In this document: one piece after another, positions 8,218 through 17,290 of the stretch
Layout: the number at the start of each line of letters is the position of its first letter
How positions within the stretch are numbered: the stretch's first letter is position 1
Origin: an uncultured Fibrobacter sp.
GTDB taxonomy: Bacteria > Fibrobacterota > Fibrobacteria > Fibrobacterales > Fibrobacteraceae
DNA: 64,000 bases
Assembly (NCBI GenBank): GCA_946405515.1
Contig: CAMJHM010000002.1
Span: 1-64,000 of the forward strand
Reading direction: 5' to 3'
Made by a program: the position numbers and the translations under genes
Notes under the pieces: generated by a model
What the model saw: the letters and a program-made list of their open reading frames with translations, nothing else
The model's database searches: none
Told to the model about the DNA's origin: nothing

Positions 8218-10134
8218 CTTTTTCCTTTGCAGTATGCAACCGGCAGAACAGGTCACCAAATAAATTAAGAAGAACCACAGCAGGGCTGTTTCGATCGTGT
8301 CGCCGATACGTTCGTAAAGCGTGTGCCTTGTCTTTAGCTGCATCTTGCGCTGGACTACGGTGGTCTCGAACAAATTCGTGTTATGGCTGTAGTGGCCGTA
8401 TTGGTCTATGAATGCGCTGATGCCGCTGTTGGCGATGCGTGCGACCGGCATGCCGGTCTCGATGGCGCGGTAGCGGACCAGGTTGAGGTGGTTCCCTGGG
8501 GCCGTACTCCTGCCGAACCAACCATCGTTAGTGATGTTTACCATGAGCCGCGAGCCTTCGCGGGCGGCTTCGCGCACGAGGTCTCCGAATATGGCGTCGT
8601 AGCAGATATACGGAGTCCAGTGGTAAAGGTCGTAGACGGGAGTCTCTGTGCCAGGGACGAAATCCCCTTCGCCAAAGTCGACATAGTTCAGGATGGGGAA
8701 GATGTCGTCGAAGGGAATCCTTTCGCTGAAGGGTACCAGGTGCTTTTTGATGTAGCGTTGCCACCCGTTGTGGCCACCTGGAGAGAACATGAACGACGAA
8801 TTGTAGATTTCGTACCGGCGAGGGCCGTCTGAGTCCTTGATTCTCATGTGGTCTAGTGCTCCGGTCAAGACATAGGCATCTTTGTCGTTTGCCAGTTTTT
8901 GTAGACGTCTTATGACTAGCGGTTGACGGCGGAGGTGGTCTGGAATGGCTGTTTCTGCCATGAGGATGATGTCTGTGCTATCGGGGACGCTGTCGTATGC
9001 CATCCCGAGCGTCTTGTCGACAATGGAATCGAATCGAGCCCGGCTCCATTTGGCCCCTTGAGCAATGCTCGGTTGGATAAGCGCGATATTCGGTGCCTTG
9101 TCGCCATCTTTAATATAGAAGGGTTGTGCGTCGGCTCGCGAAAGAACGATGGACCCTTGGATGGCGAGGCCGGCCAGAATGAATACGGGAATGAGAACAG
9201 GCCATTTTTTCTTGAGGCCTTCGCGACGGATCCCTTTTTCGACAATCATATTCGATGCGATGATTATCGTCGTGTATCCGAAAATGCCTATGATAGAAAG
9301 CGCTTGCAGGAGTTCCAGCTGGTTGCCGAAGGCGTAACCGAGGTGGCTCCATGGGAAACTGAAGTCCCCGCGGGTGCGCGTCATTTCGATGCCTGCGTAG
9401 AACAGCGGGAACAGCACGAGCAACCACGGCTTGCCCTTGATTTTTATGGATCTTGCCAAGGTGTACACGAATGCGGCAAAGACGTTGTGTACGCTGAAGA
9501 AGGCGATGAGCAGCACGAGCCCGAAGAGGATGAGGCCGGAGGGTGCCGTCTCGACATGCATGACGTTATATATCCAGTAGTAATTGATAGTATTGAACAA
9601 CATCCCGGACCAAAATGTCGCAAACATGATGGTGCCGCGTTTGCTGCGGTTGAGGACCATAAACCACGGGACGAGCAAGATGAGTGCTGCGGGCCCGAGC
9701 GGCAGCGGCGGGAAAGCGAGCGCGTAGAAGCCCCACGCGATAAGGGAAAGTGCGAGCGCTTGCCTGGATTCTTTTTCTTTAATCTTGCGGTAGTTCCAAC
9801 GGATGAACAGAAGCATCCAGAACAGGAATGCCGGGAGGAACGTTACGGAAATCTGGATTAATCCGGCGTGACTTGCGCTCAGGTAGTCCAAAGCCAAAAA
9901 CAGAAACGCTATGATAGTATAGGTGTAGAACGAGAGCCTGAAGTTTTTGCGTATGGGACGCAGAATGAAGAATACGGCAGCGATGGCAACGGGCACAAAC
10001 TGGAGGTTCTGCGTGTACAGGCCCGGCTCGTCGGGGCGGGTGGTGAAGATTGCCGCTTCTGCAATTAGAACAGCGACTGCGTAAATCCAATAAAGCTTTG
10101 GTATGAGCTTGAGCGCTTCTATGATTTTCGGCAT
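8203..10134 (-). CDS. lnt: Apolipoprotein N-acyltransferase
   Basis: Multi-TM N-terminus (ALAFPPLPLGPAALILLVPWF) plus nitrilase-like domain NITNDGWFGRSTAPGNHLNLVRYRAIETGMPVARIANSGISAFID. Confidence 0.93.
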   Translation of the reverse strand: MPKIIEALKLIPKLYWIYAVAVLIAEAAIFTTRPDEPGLYTQNLQFVPVAIAAVFFILRPIRKNFRLSFYTYTIIAFLFLALDYLSASHAGLIQISVTFLPAFLFWMLLFIRWNYRKIKEKESRQALALSLIAWGFYALAFPPLPLGPAALILLVPWFMVLNRSKRGTIMFATFWSGMLFNTINYYWIYNVMHVETAPSGLILFGLVLLIAFFSVHNVFAAFVYTLARSIKIKGKPWLLVLFPLFYAGIEMTRTRGDFSFPWSHLGYAFGNQLELLQALSIIGIFGYTTIIIASNMIVEKGIRREGLKKKWPVLIPVFILAGLAIQGSIVLSRADAQPFYIKDGDKAPNIALIQPSIAQGAKWSRARFDSIVDKTLGMAYDSVPDSTDIILMAETAIPDHLRRQPLVIRRLQKLANDKDAYVLTGALDHMRIKDSDGPRRYEIYNSSFMFSPGGHNGWQRYIKKHLVPFSERIPFDDIFPILNYVDFGEGDFVPGTETPVYDLYHWTPYICYDAIFGDLVREAAREGSRLMVNITNDGWFGRSTAPGNHLNLVRYRAIETGMPVARIANSGISAFIDQYGHYSHNTNLFETTVVQRKMQLKTRHTLYERIGDTIETALLWFFLIYLVTCSAGCILQRKKLQKQ

Positions 10135-10151
10135 GTTGCTAAGCTAGGGCT

Positions 10152-10838
10152 TCAGAGGCCTGATTTATCTTGGGGGTTGAATATCAGGACGAACTCGCCT
10201 TTGGGCGGGTGCGCCTTAAAGTGTGCGGTGATTTCTTCCGGAGTCCCGATGAGGTGTTCTTCGAATTTTTTTGTCAATTCGCGCATCAGGGCTATCTTGA
10301 TGTTGCCGTAGACCTGGCCGATTTCTTCTACGAATTTGTCGATGTTATGCGGGCTTGCGTAAAAGATTTGCGTGGCTTCTTCGTCCTTGAGTTTTTCCAA
10401 GAGGTGAATGCGCTGGGCACTTTTTTTCGGAGAGAAGTACTGGAAGGTAAAGTGGTCTGTGGGCATGCCGCTCGAAACGAGGGCGGCGACCATGGCGCAG
10501 CAGCCGGGGATTGCCCTCACGTCGATGCCGTTGCGGACACATTCGCGGACCAGGTTGAACGCGGGGTCGGCAATCCCCGGCGTGCCGGCATCGCTCACGA
10601 GAGCGATGTCGCCCTCGTTTTGCAGGTACTCCACGTATTTCGGAGTGACTTTTTCCTTGTTGAAGTCGTGATAAGGCTCCATGGGAGTCGTAATCCCGTA
10701 TGTGTCGAAGAGTATGCGCGAATGGCGCGTGTCTTCTGCCAGTACCAGGGGGACTTCTTTCAGGATGCGAACCGCTCGGTAGGTAATATCTTCCATGTTC
10801 CCGATCGGGGTCGCTACGATGTATAGGGTGTGCGGCAT
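10152..10838 (-). CDS. rsmI: 16S rRNA (cytidine1402-2'-O)-methyltransferase
   Basis: MPHTLYIVATPIGNMEDITYRAVRILKEV...LVSDAGTPGIADPAFNLVREC...IPGCCAMVAAL. Start set at ATG 10838 rather than the ORF-track start. Confidence 0.93.
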   Translation of the reverse strand: MPHTLYIVATPIGNMEDITYRAVRILKEVPLVLAEDTRHSRILFDTYGITTPMEPYHDFNKEKVTPKYVEYLQNEGDIALVSDAGTPGIADPAFNLVRECVRNGIDVRAIPGCCAMVAALVSSGMPTDHFTFQYFSPKKSAQRIHLLEKLKDEEATQIFYASPHNIDKFVEEIGQVYGNIKIALMRELTKKFEEHLIGTPEEITAHFKAHPPKGEFVLIFNPQDKSGL

Positions 10839-10854
10839 AGTTAAAAGATAGTAA

Positions 10855-11457
10855 CTAATAGTCGCTTGCGCTATTGAGATCGGTTTGCCGTTGCTCCTGG
10901 AATTCGAATGCCAGCCGTTCGATGAGCTTGCGGTGCATTTCTGTTGCGGCCTCGTTGACAAGATCGCTGCGCAGGATTCCGTACCAGAAGGCTTCGACGT
11001 GCTCGCTTTCGATGAATTCGATACTTTGAACAAGGGCGCCTTCGCAATAGAATTTCGTGGAGAAGGTGAATGTCCAGTCTTCGTTTACGGGGAGTGCGGG
11101 CCAAAGGGGAATGAATGCTGCACCAACATACCAGACGCTGCCTTCTGCCTTGCTGGAGGGGGCTACTGATACGTGGATGTCTGCATTGCCGTAGCACTTG
11201 TCCGAAGGAAATGCCTGCTCGCTGATGGCCGACGAATACGCTTTTTTCAAATCTTCGGATAGGGGTTGAACAATTCCGTTACGGTATAAATTGATTTCCC
11301 TGTAGAACGGATGTTCTTGTCTTTCGCTGCTGATGGCGGCTCGGTCGGCTTGAACCAGGTTTACGGAGCATGCGCTCAGGGCAAGCATGCAAAACGCCAT
11401 TGCCGTAATCGCAACGAGTTTTCTAGGAATGCTCTGTGAGGTCTCCGTTAAAATCAT
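10855..11457 (-). CDS. Putative lipoprotein
   Basis: Signal peptide with lipobox (LALSACS); 200 aa; no family recognised. Confidence 0.65.
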   Translation of the reverse strand: MILTETSQSIPRKLVAITAMAFCMLALSACSVNLVQADRAAISSERQEHPFYREINLYRNGIVQPLSEDLKKAYSSAISEQAFPSDKCYGNADIHVSVAPSSKAEGSVWYVGAAFIPLWPALPVNEDWTFTFSTKFYCEGALVQSIEFIESEHVEAFWYGILRSDLVNEAATEMHRKLIERLAFEFQEQRQTDLNSASDY

Positions 11458-11524
11458 GCGTTAAAAGGTAGTATTTTATTTTGCCGAACGGACATCGGTC
11501 TTGCATCTTGTTACATTGTGCTTG

Positions 11525-12247
11525 ATGGATAAAGTTGCGTATTTCATTTCGGATGCTCACCTGGGTATAGACCCCCCGGGATGTTTGCCCAATAGAGAAG
11601 AAAAACTTGTCGAACTCTTGCGCTCCTGGAAAGGGTGTGCAAGCCATGTTGTCATTGTGGGCGATTTGTTTGAATTTTGGTTCGAATACCGCGACTATGT
11701 CTCTAAAAATCACTTGCCTTTAATCCGGGCGCTGGCAGACCTTGTTGAGTCTGGTGTGTCGGTCCATTTGTTCCGCGGCAACCATGACTTCGCACTTGGG
11801 GATTTCTTTGAAAAATCGGTCGGCGCGCATGTCCATGACAACGCCATCTTGGAAATCCAGGGAAAGCGGATATATGTCGCCCATGGGGATGGTGTAATCA
11901 AGTCGGATTGGAAGTACAGGCTTTATCGTAAAATTTTGGATTGTTCTTTTAATCGTTGGCTTTTTAGAATGTTCCACCCGGATTGGGGAATGGCTCTTGC
12001 CCGGTTTGTCGGCCGCAGCAGCCGCAAGGCGGGAGAGAACAAGGTTATCGCCATTGACGAGTATTTGGAATGGGGGAACGGAGTCCTTCGCGAAAAAGCT
12101 TGCGACATCTGCGTCCATGGGCATCATCATCTGGCCGGCATTTGGAATGTGGAAAATGGGGTGGTCGCCTCTCCGGGAGAGTGGATAAAAAAATTCACCG
12201 TACTCCAGTTGGAGAACGGCGAACTTTTGTTGAAGAATATTGACTAG
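11525..12247 (+). CDS. lpxH: UDP-2,3-diacylglucosamine diphosphatase / calcineurin-like phosphoesterase
   Basis: MDKVAYFISDAHLGIDPPG...VVIVGDLFEFWFEY...LFRGNHDFALGDFF...YVAHGDGV...VHGHHH. Confidence 0.85.
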   Translation: MDKVAYFISDAHLGIDPPGCLPNREEKLVELLRSWKGCASHVVIVGDLFEFWFEYRDYVSKNHLPLIRALADLVESGVSVHLFRGNHDFALGDFFEKSVGAHVHDNAILEIQGKRIYVAHGDGVIKSDWKYRLYRKILDCSFNRWLFRMFHPDWGMALARFVGRSSRKAGENKVIAIDEYLEWGNGVLREKACDICVHGHHHLAGIWNVENGVVASPGEWIKKFTVLQLENGELLLKNID

Positions 12248-12251
12248 CGAC

Positions 12252-12686
12252 TTAGTCTTGCGGATTCTCGTTAAAACGTTGCTCAGAAGCTTTCATCATC
12301 TTCTTGCTTTTGTTATCGCCCCATATTGTGGCAACGAGATCCATGCTTGAGAACTCAGCCCACCAGTCTTCAACCCAGCACCAATGATAGGTCTTCCCTT
12401 TTTCGTCGGTAATCGTCCAGTTCTTGTGTGCAGAGAAGGTGTAGGTTTTTGAACCTTCCATTACATCGGAACTTTCAGATTTCTCGTCGTCAAAGTTGAT
12501 AGTCCATGTCTTTCCTTCGGTCCTTTTGTATATAGCGATATTGAACGCCACGAGGATGACGAGGAAGATAATGGTCCACTTGTAATTTTTCTTCGTCAGC
12601 AACCAAATGATCGTAATGACCAAGAGAATGCTGAGTGCAGCAAAATTATAGTGGGTCGGGTAAAAAACGCTGAGAACTTCAAACAT
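12252..12686 (-). CDS. Hypothetical membrane protein
   Basis: 144-aa ORF with two N-terminal TM segments. Confidence 0.55.
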   Translation of the reverse strand: MFEVLSVFYPTHYNFAALSILLVITIIWLLTKKNYKWTIIFLVILVAFNIAIYKRTEGKTWTINFDDEKSESSDVMEGSKTYTFSAHKNWTITDEKGKTYHWCWVEDWWAEFSSMDLVATIWGDNKSKKMMKASEQRFNENPQD

Positions 12687-12694
12687 TCTTTACC

Positions 12695-13414
12695 TTATTT
12701 TGCTTTGGCGGCAGCCTTCTGTTCGGCAACGAGGGAGGCAATGCTGAACGTGATTACCTTGCCATTGATGTTGCAGGTCGTGCGGAAGCTCTTCTTGGGA
12801 AGAGCGATGCCGTGAGAAGAAAGCGTTCCCATGAAGGAGGCGTTGGCATGGCTCGCGATAGTACGAACGTTGATGAAGCCTTTGTCCTTGCTGAAGGTCA
12901 GCTTGAAGGTCTTCTTTGCGGTGTCGTATTCGGCAACCATGGTCTTGTTGACAGCCGTGTTCACGCCGGTCTTGTCGCCGCTGGTGCGCTTGTCGAAGAT
13001 GATGGTTCCGCGGGAGTCGATGGAGAGCATCGGAAGACCGACGGAGTTACGGCAAGCGAGAACCTGCCACGGACCTTTTTTCTTGGAAGGCTTCTTGCCA
13101 GTGAAAATGAACTTGCCGTTTTCCTGAGTCAGGTAGTAAGCTCCCGTCGCGATTTCTTCACCGATGGCATTCAGGGCGCCCTTGAAGTAGAGCAGGTAAC
13201 CCTTGTTGTTCGGAGTGAAACGGAAGGAAGTGGTTTTGAGTTTGGCCGTCGGGAAGATGGAAATGCGCTTGCCAACCGGATCCACTTCGATGTCGGCGTA
13301 GGCTTCTTTGTTGGGAGCCTTCTCCGCAATCTTGTCGAGCTTGATGGCCTTGGCTACATCTTCCGAGAAACGGATGAAACCACGGATGTCCATTTTTACA
13401 ACAATGTTTTCCAT
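12695..13414 (-). CDS. Hypothetical protein
   Basis: MENIVVKMDIRGFIRFSEDVAKAIKLDKIAEK... preceded by GAGGTG; start revised from 13567. Confidence 0.65.
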   Translation of the reverse strand: MENIVVKMDIRGFIRFSEDVAKAIKLDKIAEKAPNKEAYADIEVDPVGKRISIFPTAKLKTTSFRFTPNNKGYLLYFKGALNAIGEEIATGAYYLTQENGKFIFTGKKPSKKKGPWQVLACRNSVGLPMLSIDSRGTIIFDKRTSGDKTGVNTAVNKTMVAEYDTAKKTFKLTFSKDKGFINVRTIASHANASFMGTLSSHGIALPKKSFRTTCNINGKVITFSIASLVAEQKAAAKAK

Positions 13415-13607
13415 TATACACCTCTTTGTTTGTTTGTTGTTTTGGCAATAAATTAATAATTTTTTTCGCTTGTTGCAACCATGGTAAGAAAAAAGCAATA
13501 AAACGCCATTTTTTTGACGAATGTCACATTTGTGTAAAAATGTCGTTACGTTTACTGAAGTGTACAAAAACGCGGAAACCCTTATAAAATAAGGATTTGA
13601 GGATGAA

Positions 13608-14387
13608 TTAGTTCTTTTGTATGTCTTCTAAAACAGCGTCTTTTAATGTCTTTCCGTTTCTTTCCGTCGCTTTAATTTCTGAAATCTTCCTGAAAACGGT
13701 GTGAGCGGCGTCACGTTCGCTTTTGCGATCAAAGAGGATGGAAACCTGATTTTGCCTTTCGGCCAGTTCTTTTTCAGGCATGCGAAGTGTTGAACGTACA
13801 AGAAATTTTGGATAGAGAAAACGATATTTTCGGGCAAGGGCATCGGCGATGCTTTCTACGGGGTCGATAAGAATAAGTGATTGATTTTTGCCCAGTTGTT
13901 CTGCGGCAAGAATCGCGCCCGTTCCGCGCCCAGCAAGGAATTGCACGTGCCCTCCCGCCAGTTGTGAGGCGCATTCGGCGATGGCTTTTGCATCGGGCTC
14001 GAATGTTTCTTGGGAGGGTGTTCCCTTGTTGTCTGCGCTCCCGCGATAGTTGAATGTTATAAGCCTGAGCTTGTCTGTCGTTCCCATTTCGGCGAGGAAC
14101 TGAGCTGCATCTTCGTCTGCGCCGGGGTAGTAAAGGAGCGCAGGCGCATCGTTGTTCCCGACAATCCAGCCGTTGAGTATTGTGCCGTCTTCCAGCGTGC
14201 ATTCTGCAGACTTTGCAGTCTCTTGTATGGCGGCTCTTGCCTCGTTGTGGCTAATGGCGCGCGGGTAGGCGTTTCGGCGTTCGGTAAGGGCGAGGTAGAA
14301 TACCATGCTTATATATAAGACGACTACTATGCCAATGAATCGGAGAATGCGAGAAACTGTGCTGGAAAGAGCCTGCTTGAAATTCAT
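13608..14387 (-). CDS. Membrane-anchored alpha/beta-hydrolase-fold protein lacking the nucleophile Ser
   Basis: N-terminal TM, DGTILNGWIVGNNDAPALLYYPGADEDAAQF...LITFNYRGSADNKG...VQFLAGRGTGAILAAEQL. Confidence 0.65.
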   Translation of the reverse strand: MNFKQALSSTVSRILRFIGIVVVLYISMVFYLALTERRNAYPRAISHNEARAAIQETAKSAECTLEDGTILNGWIVGNNDAPALLYYPGADEDAAQFLAEMGTTDKLRLITFNYRGSADNKGTPSQETFEPDAKAIAECASQLAGGHVQFLAGRGTGAILAAEQLGKNQSLILIDPVESIADALARKYRFLYPKFLVRSTLRMPEKELAERQNQVSILFDRKSERDAAHTVFRKISEIKATERNGKTLKDAVLEDIQKN

Positions 14388-14408
14388 GTGCCAAATATAA
14401 AAAACTGT

Positions 14409-14621
14409 GGGTGTTCTCTTTGGGATGCGTTAAAAACAAAAGGACTTCCGCTTGGAGTTAAGCGGAAGTCCGAGGGATGGGATTGGGTGTTCTCTAAATA
14501 TAGCTAAAAAATTTGAAAGTGAACACTCTTTTTATAAAAAAGTGTTCCCAAAGTGTTCTCTAGCACAATGTCTGAGCGGTTTCGCGAAAAATTTGATAAA
14601 ATTTTTTTAAAAAGGGTGTTC
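14409..14621. promoter_or_regulatory. Candidate operator array: six GTGTTC/GAACAC hexamers including a 27-bp near-palindrome
   Basis: GTGTTC at 14411, 14487, 14542, 14553, 14616; GAACAC at 14521. GAACACTCTTTTTATAAAAAAGTGTTC at 14521-14547. Confidence 0.55.
14439..14471 (-). terminator. Hairpin with minus-strand T-tract inside a divergent promoter region
   Basis: GGACTTCCGCTT-ggagtt-AAGCGGAAGTCC perfect 12-bp stem (14442-14471). Minus strand continues TTTTGTTTTTAA. Confidence 0.7.
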
Positions 14622-14648
14622 CCAGAATAAAGAAAAAAATTTAGATTT

Positions 14649-15479
14649 ATGTTGATGAACGTTTACGCATACTATAACTATAGAAAGTACCTGCAGGACT
14701 ACTACGAGTACCAGAAGTCCGTCCAGCGTTACTTCTCTTATCGGTCCTTCGCCAAGAAGGTCGGTTATAGTTCATCCGGTTTTTACTTGGATCTGATCAA
14801 GGGTCGCAAGTCGCTGACACCGGCTATGGTCACGAAGTTCATTGCTGCGCTTGGCTTGAACGAACGCGAAGGGCGCTACTTCCAGCTGATGGTGGATTTC
14901 ACTCACGCTGAATCGCCCGCTTCTAAACAACAGATATTCGATCAGATGTCCGCGCTTTTACCGCGGACAACAAAGACTTTAACTAAGAACCAGCAGGAAT
15001 ACTATAGCAAGTGGTATTATGTTGCTGTTCGTGAATCGCTTGCCGTTTTGGATATTAACGAGAAAAATATTCCCGAACTGGCTCTGTTCCTCAATCCCCG
15101 CATTTCGGTGCCGCAAGCAAAACAGGCTATCCGTTTGCTTCTGGATTTGGGGCTGATTGAACTTGTGGACGGTTTTTACCGTTCCGTGAACAAAACAATA
15201 TCCAGTGGACGTGAAATTGCGCCGATCTTTATCCACCAGTTCCAAAAACAAATGGTAGATTTGGGTAAAGAAGCCATCGATCACTACAGTGTGGAAAGGC
15301 GCAACGTGTCCTGTACGACGATGAGCGTATCGCCCAAGGGTTTGGAACGCATCATCAACAAGATAGACTTGTTCCGCAAGGAAATCTTGGACATCGTTCG
15401 CTCCGACGAAGGTGAGTCCATGATTTGCGAACTGAACATTCAATTTTTCCCGTTGAGCAAAGAAAAGGAGGCAAAATGA
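14649..15479 (+). CDS. TIGR02147 family protein (putative HTH-containing regulator)
   Basis: YYNYRKYLQDYYEYQKSVQRYFSYRSFAKKVGYSSSGFYLDLIKGRKSLTPAMVTKFIAALGLNEREGRYFQLMV N-terminus typical of the family. Confidence 0.88.
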   Translation: MLMNVYAYYNYRKYLQDYYEYQKSVQRYFSYRSFAKKVGYSSSGFYLDLIKGRKSLTPAMVTKFIAALGLNEREGRYFQLMVDFTHAESPASKQQIFDQMSALLPRTTKTLTKNQQEYYSKWYYVAVRESLAVLDINEKNIPELALFLNPRISVPQAKQAIRLLLDLGLIELVDGFYRSVNKTISSGREIAPIFIHQFQKQMVDLGKEAIDHYSVERRNVSCTTMSVSPKGLERIINKIDLFRKEILDIVRSDEGESMICELNIQFFPLSKEKEAK

Positions 15480-16927
15480 GAAGTTCGTTCTTGTTCCTGT
15501 CTGTTCTTGCTTCGGTCGTCTCCTTGACGGCTGTTGTGGGTTGCTCGACGCCCGATGATGACAACGGCGGTGTGCGTATCAGCGGTACTGCGACTGATAC
15601 CGAGAATACGATTGCTTCTGCGGCACCTATTGTCGGCTCCGTGACCCGCACCGACGGCAAGGCTGCCGTCAACGTGACTGTGCGCATGGCTCGTGTGTCC
15701 AAGGAATCTGCCGGAATTGCCGTGCCTACTTATGTGGAACTCCAAACGGACAGCGCTGGAGCGTTCTCCGTTGTTGATTCTGTGCTGGCGGACTCCTTCC
15801 AGATTGCCATTATCGATACTGTTTCGAACGAGATTTATTTCCAGTCGAAGGTTGTCGTAAAAGATTCGACTCTTGAACCTATAAAGTTGACCAAGGCCTC
15901 CATTGTCAATAGCAAGCTGCTCTATCAGGAATTGTCCGAACCTGAGGTGGCTGTCGGGTCCCATTTCTTGGCGTTTGTGCCGGGCACGCTAATCAGTCGC
16001 AGTGTCTTTGCCGGTGACTCGTTCTCGATGCTTATTCCGTCGGGTAAGGTCAAGTTGGCCTTCTGCCCTGGCGATCCGCAGATTGTCGCGAAACTGTCTG
16101 AACGTGGCATCGCCGATTCCCTGATATTCCGTGATTGGACAATGGCCAAGGGAAGCGTGAAGGAAGGGGAGTCTATTGAACTCGGACCGTTCCTTTGGAG
16201 TGTCTCGCCGAACGTTCCTGTTGATACCCTGATAAGGGAACGCGAAAATAGCGGAAGGATTTCTGGAATGGTCAAATGCAAGAATGGAAAGCCCTGCCAG
16301 GGAGTGGAAGTCCAGCTTGTGACCGACCTGTATGGTTTCAATTTCACTGAAGGTGACCTCTTGGTGTTCAAGTCGGAAACGGTGACGGACGGCGATGGTC
16401 GTTGGTTCCTGCCGATTCCTCAGGAAGTCCCTTATGACAGTTTCCGAGTCGAGTTCCGCTATCTGGTCGATAACCAGGTGAGCGAGGCTGGTGTTTCCAA
16501 GTACGTGAACGTGAAAGATATCAAGAGCAAGAAGGATACCCTGGATGTTGGAACCGTGACTTTGCATCGCCCGTCCAAAATGGTCGGCAGCGTCCGTGTT
16601 GTCCCGGATTCTGTGAATGAAGATTCCCCGAACGATTGTATGGGGGTGGTTAACAGCGTTGTTCTCGGTATTAAGGGCACGACCCATTTCGTCAGGGATG
16701 TCACCTGTAACCTGATGACGATGTCCAACAACCTGATAATGATGTCTGACCTGCCGTACGGTGAGCAGGACCTGATTCTCTACACCGGGGATCCGAAGGT
16801 TGTCTCGACGCTGCTGGATATGGGTACGCCGATTTCGCAATTTGTCTCCCAGGTCGATGTAAACCTGCCTGAAGGGGTGACTTTGAACCAGCAGGGCATG
16901 ACTTATACCCCTCCAGTGATAAAATAA
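15476..16927 (+). CDS. Lipoprotein with carboxypeptidase-regulatory-like domains
   Basis: MRSSFLFLSVLASVVSLTAVVGCS lipobox; GSVTRTDGKAAVNVTVRM and GRISGMVKCKNGKPCQGVEVQL modules. ATGA overlap with the TIGR02147 stop. Confidence 0.75.
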   Translation: MRSSFLFLSVLASVVSLTAVVGCSTPDDDNGGVRISGTATDTENTIASAAPIVGSVTRTDGKAAVNVTVRMARVSKESAGIAVPTYVELQTDSAGAFSVVDSVLADSFQIAIIDTVSNEIYFQSKVVVKDSTLEPIKLTKASIVNSKLLYQELSEPEVAVGSHFLAFVPGTLISRSVFAGDSFSMLIPSGKVKLAFCPGDPQIVAKLSERGIADSLIFRDWTMAKGSVKEGESIELGPFLWSVSPNVPVDTLIRERENSGRISGMVKCKNGKPCQGVEVQLVTDLYGFNFTEGDLLVFKSETVTDGDGRWFLPIPQEVPYDSFRVEFRYLVDNQVSEAGVSKYVNVKDIKSKKDTLDVGTVTLHRPSKMVGSVRVVPDSVNEDSPNDCMGVVNSVVLGIKGTTHFVRDVTCNLMTMSNNLIMMSDLPYGEQDLILYTGDPKVVSTLLDMGTPISQFVSQVDVNLPEGVTLNQQGMTYTPPVIK

Positions 16928-16980
16928 ATGCTTTTACCCCTTGCACAATCGGGAAAAATTTTCTAATGTTGTGCCCACAC

Positions 16981-17051
16981 TGAGCTATGGTGTAACGGTA
17001 GCACAACAGATTCTGACTCTGTTTGTCTAGGTTCGAATCCTGGTAGCTCAA
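16981..17051 (+). tRNA. tRNA-Gln (anticodon CTG)
   Basis: Acceptor TGAGCTA/TAGCTCA, anticodon arm ACAGA-TTCTGAC-TCTGT, T-arm CTAGG-TTCGAAT-CCTGG; CCA not encoded. Confidence 0.93.
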
Positions 17052-17059
17052 CGAAAATT

Positions 17060-17087
17060 CCCTGCTTACCGCAGGGTTTTTTGTTTT
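17060..17087 (+). terminator. Rho-independent terminator after tRNA-Gln
   Basis: CCCTGC-ttacc-GCAGGG followed by TTTTTTGTTTT. Confidence 0.9.
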
Positions 17088-17178
17088 CTGGCGCGAGGTG
17101 AGGGGCTAGAGAATACCTTTGACCACTTAGTGCTTTAGCACTTATGTGGGCTTGGCCCCTTTTGGGGGAGACTAGAGG

Positions 17179-17245
17179 CTAGTGAAAAGAATCACGCACT
17201 TCGTGCGTCAATATAAGACGGCGAAGCCGTGATATTTCTCCCTAG
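17179..17245 (+). repeat. 67-bp double-hairpin interspersed repeat, copy B
   Basis: CTAGTGAAAAGAATCACGCACTTCGTGCGTCAATATAAGACGGCGAAGCCGTGATATTTCTCCCTAG. Confidence 0.92.
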
Positions 17246-17290
17246 CCCCTAGATCCTAAATCCTAACCTCTAAATCACTATATTTACGCT

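Noticed and set aside
16701-17051. 116-aa minus-strand ORF covering the tRNA-Gln
   Set aside because: Overlaps a clear tRNA cloverleaf and the end of a lipoprotein gene; spurious.
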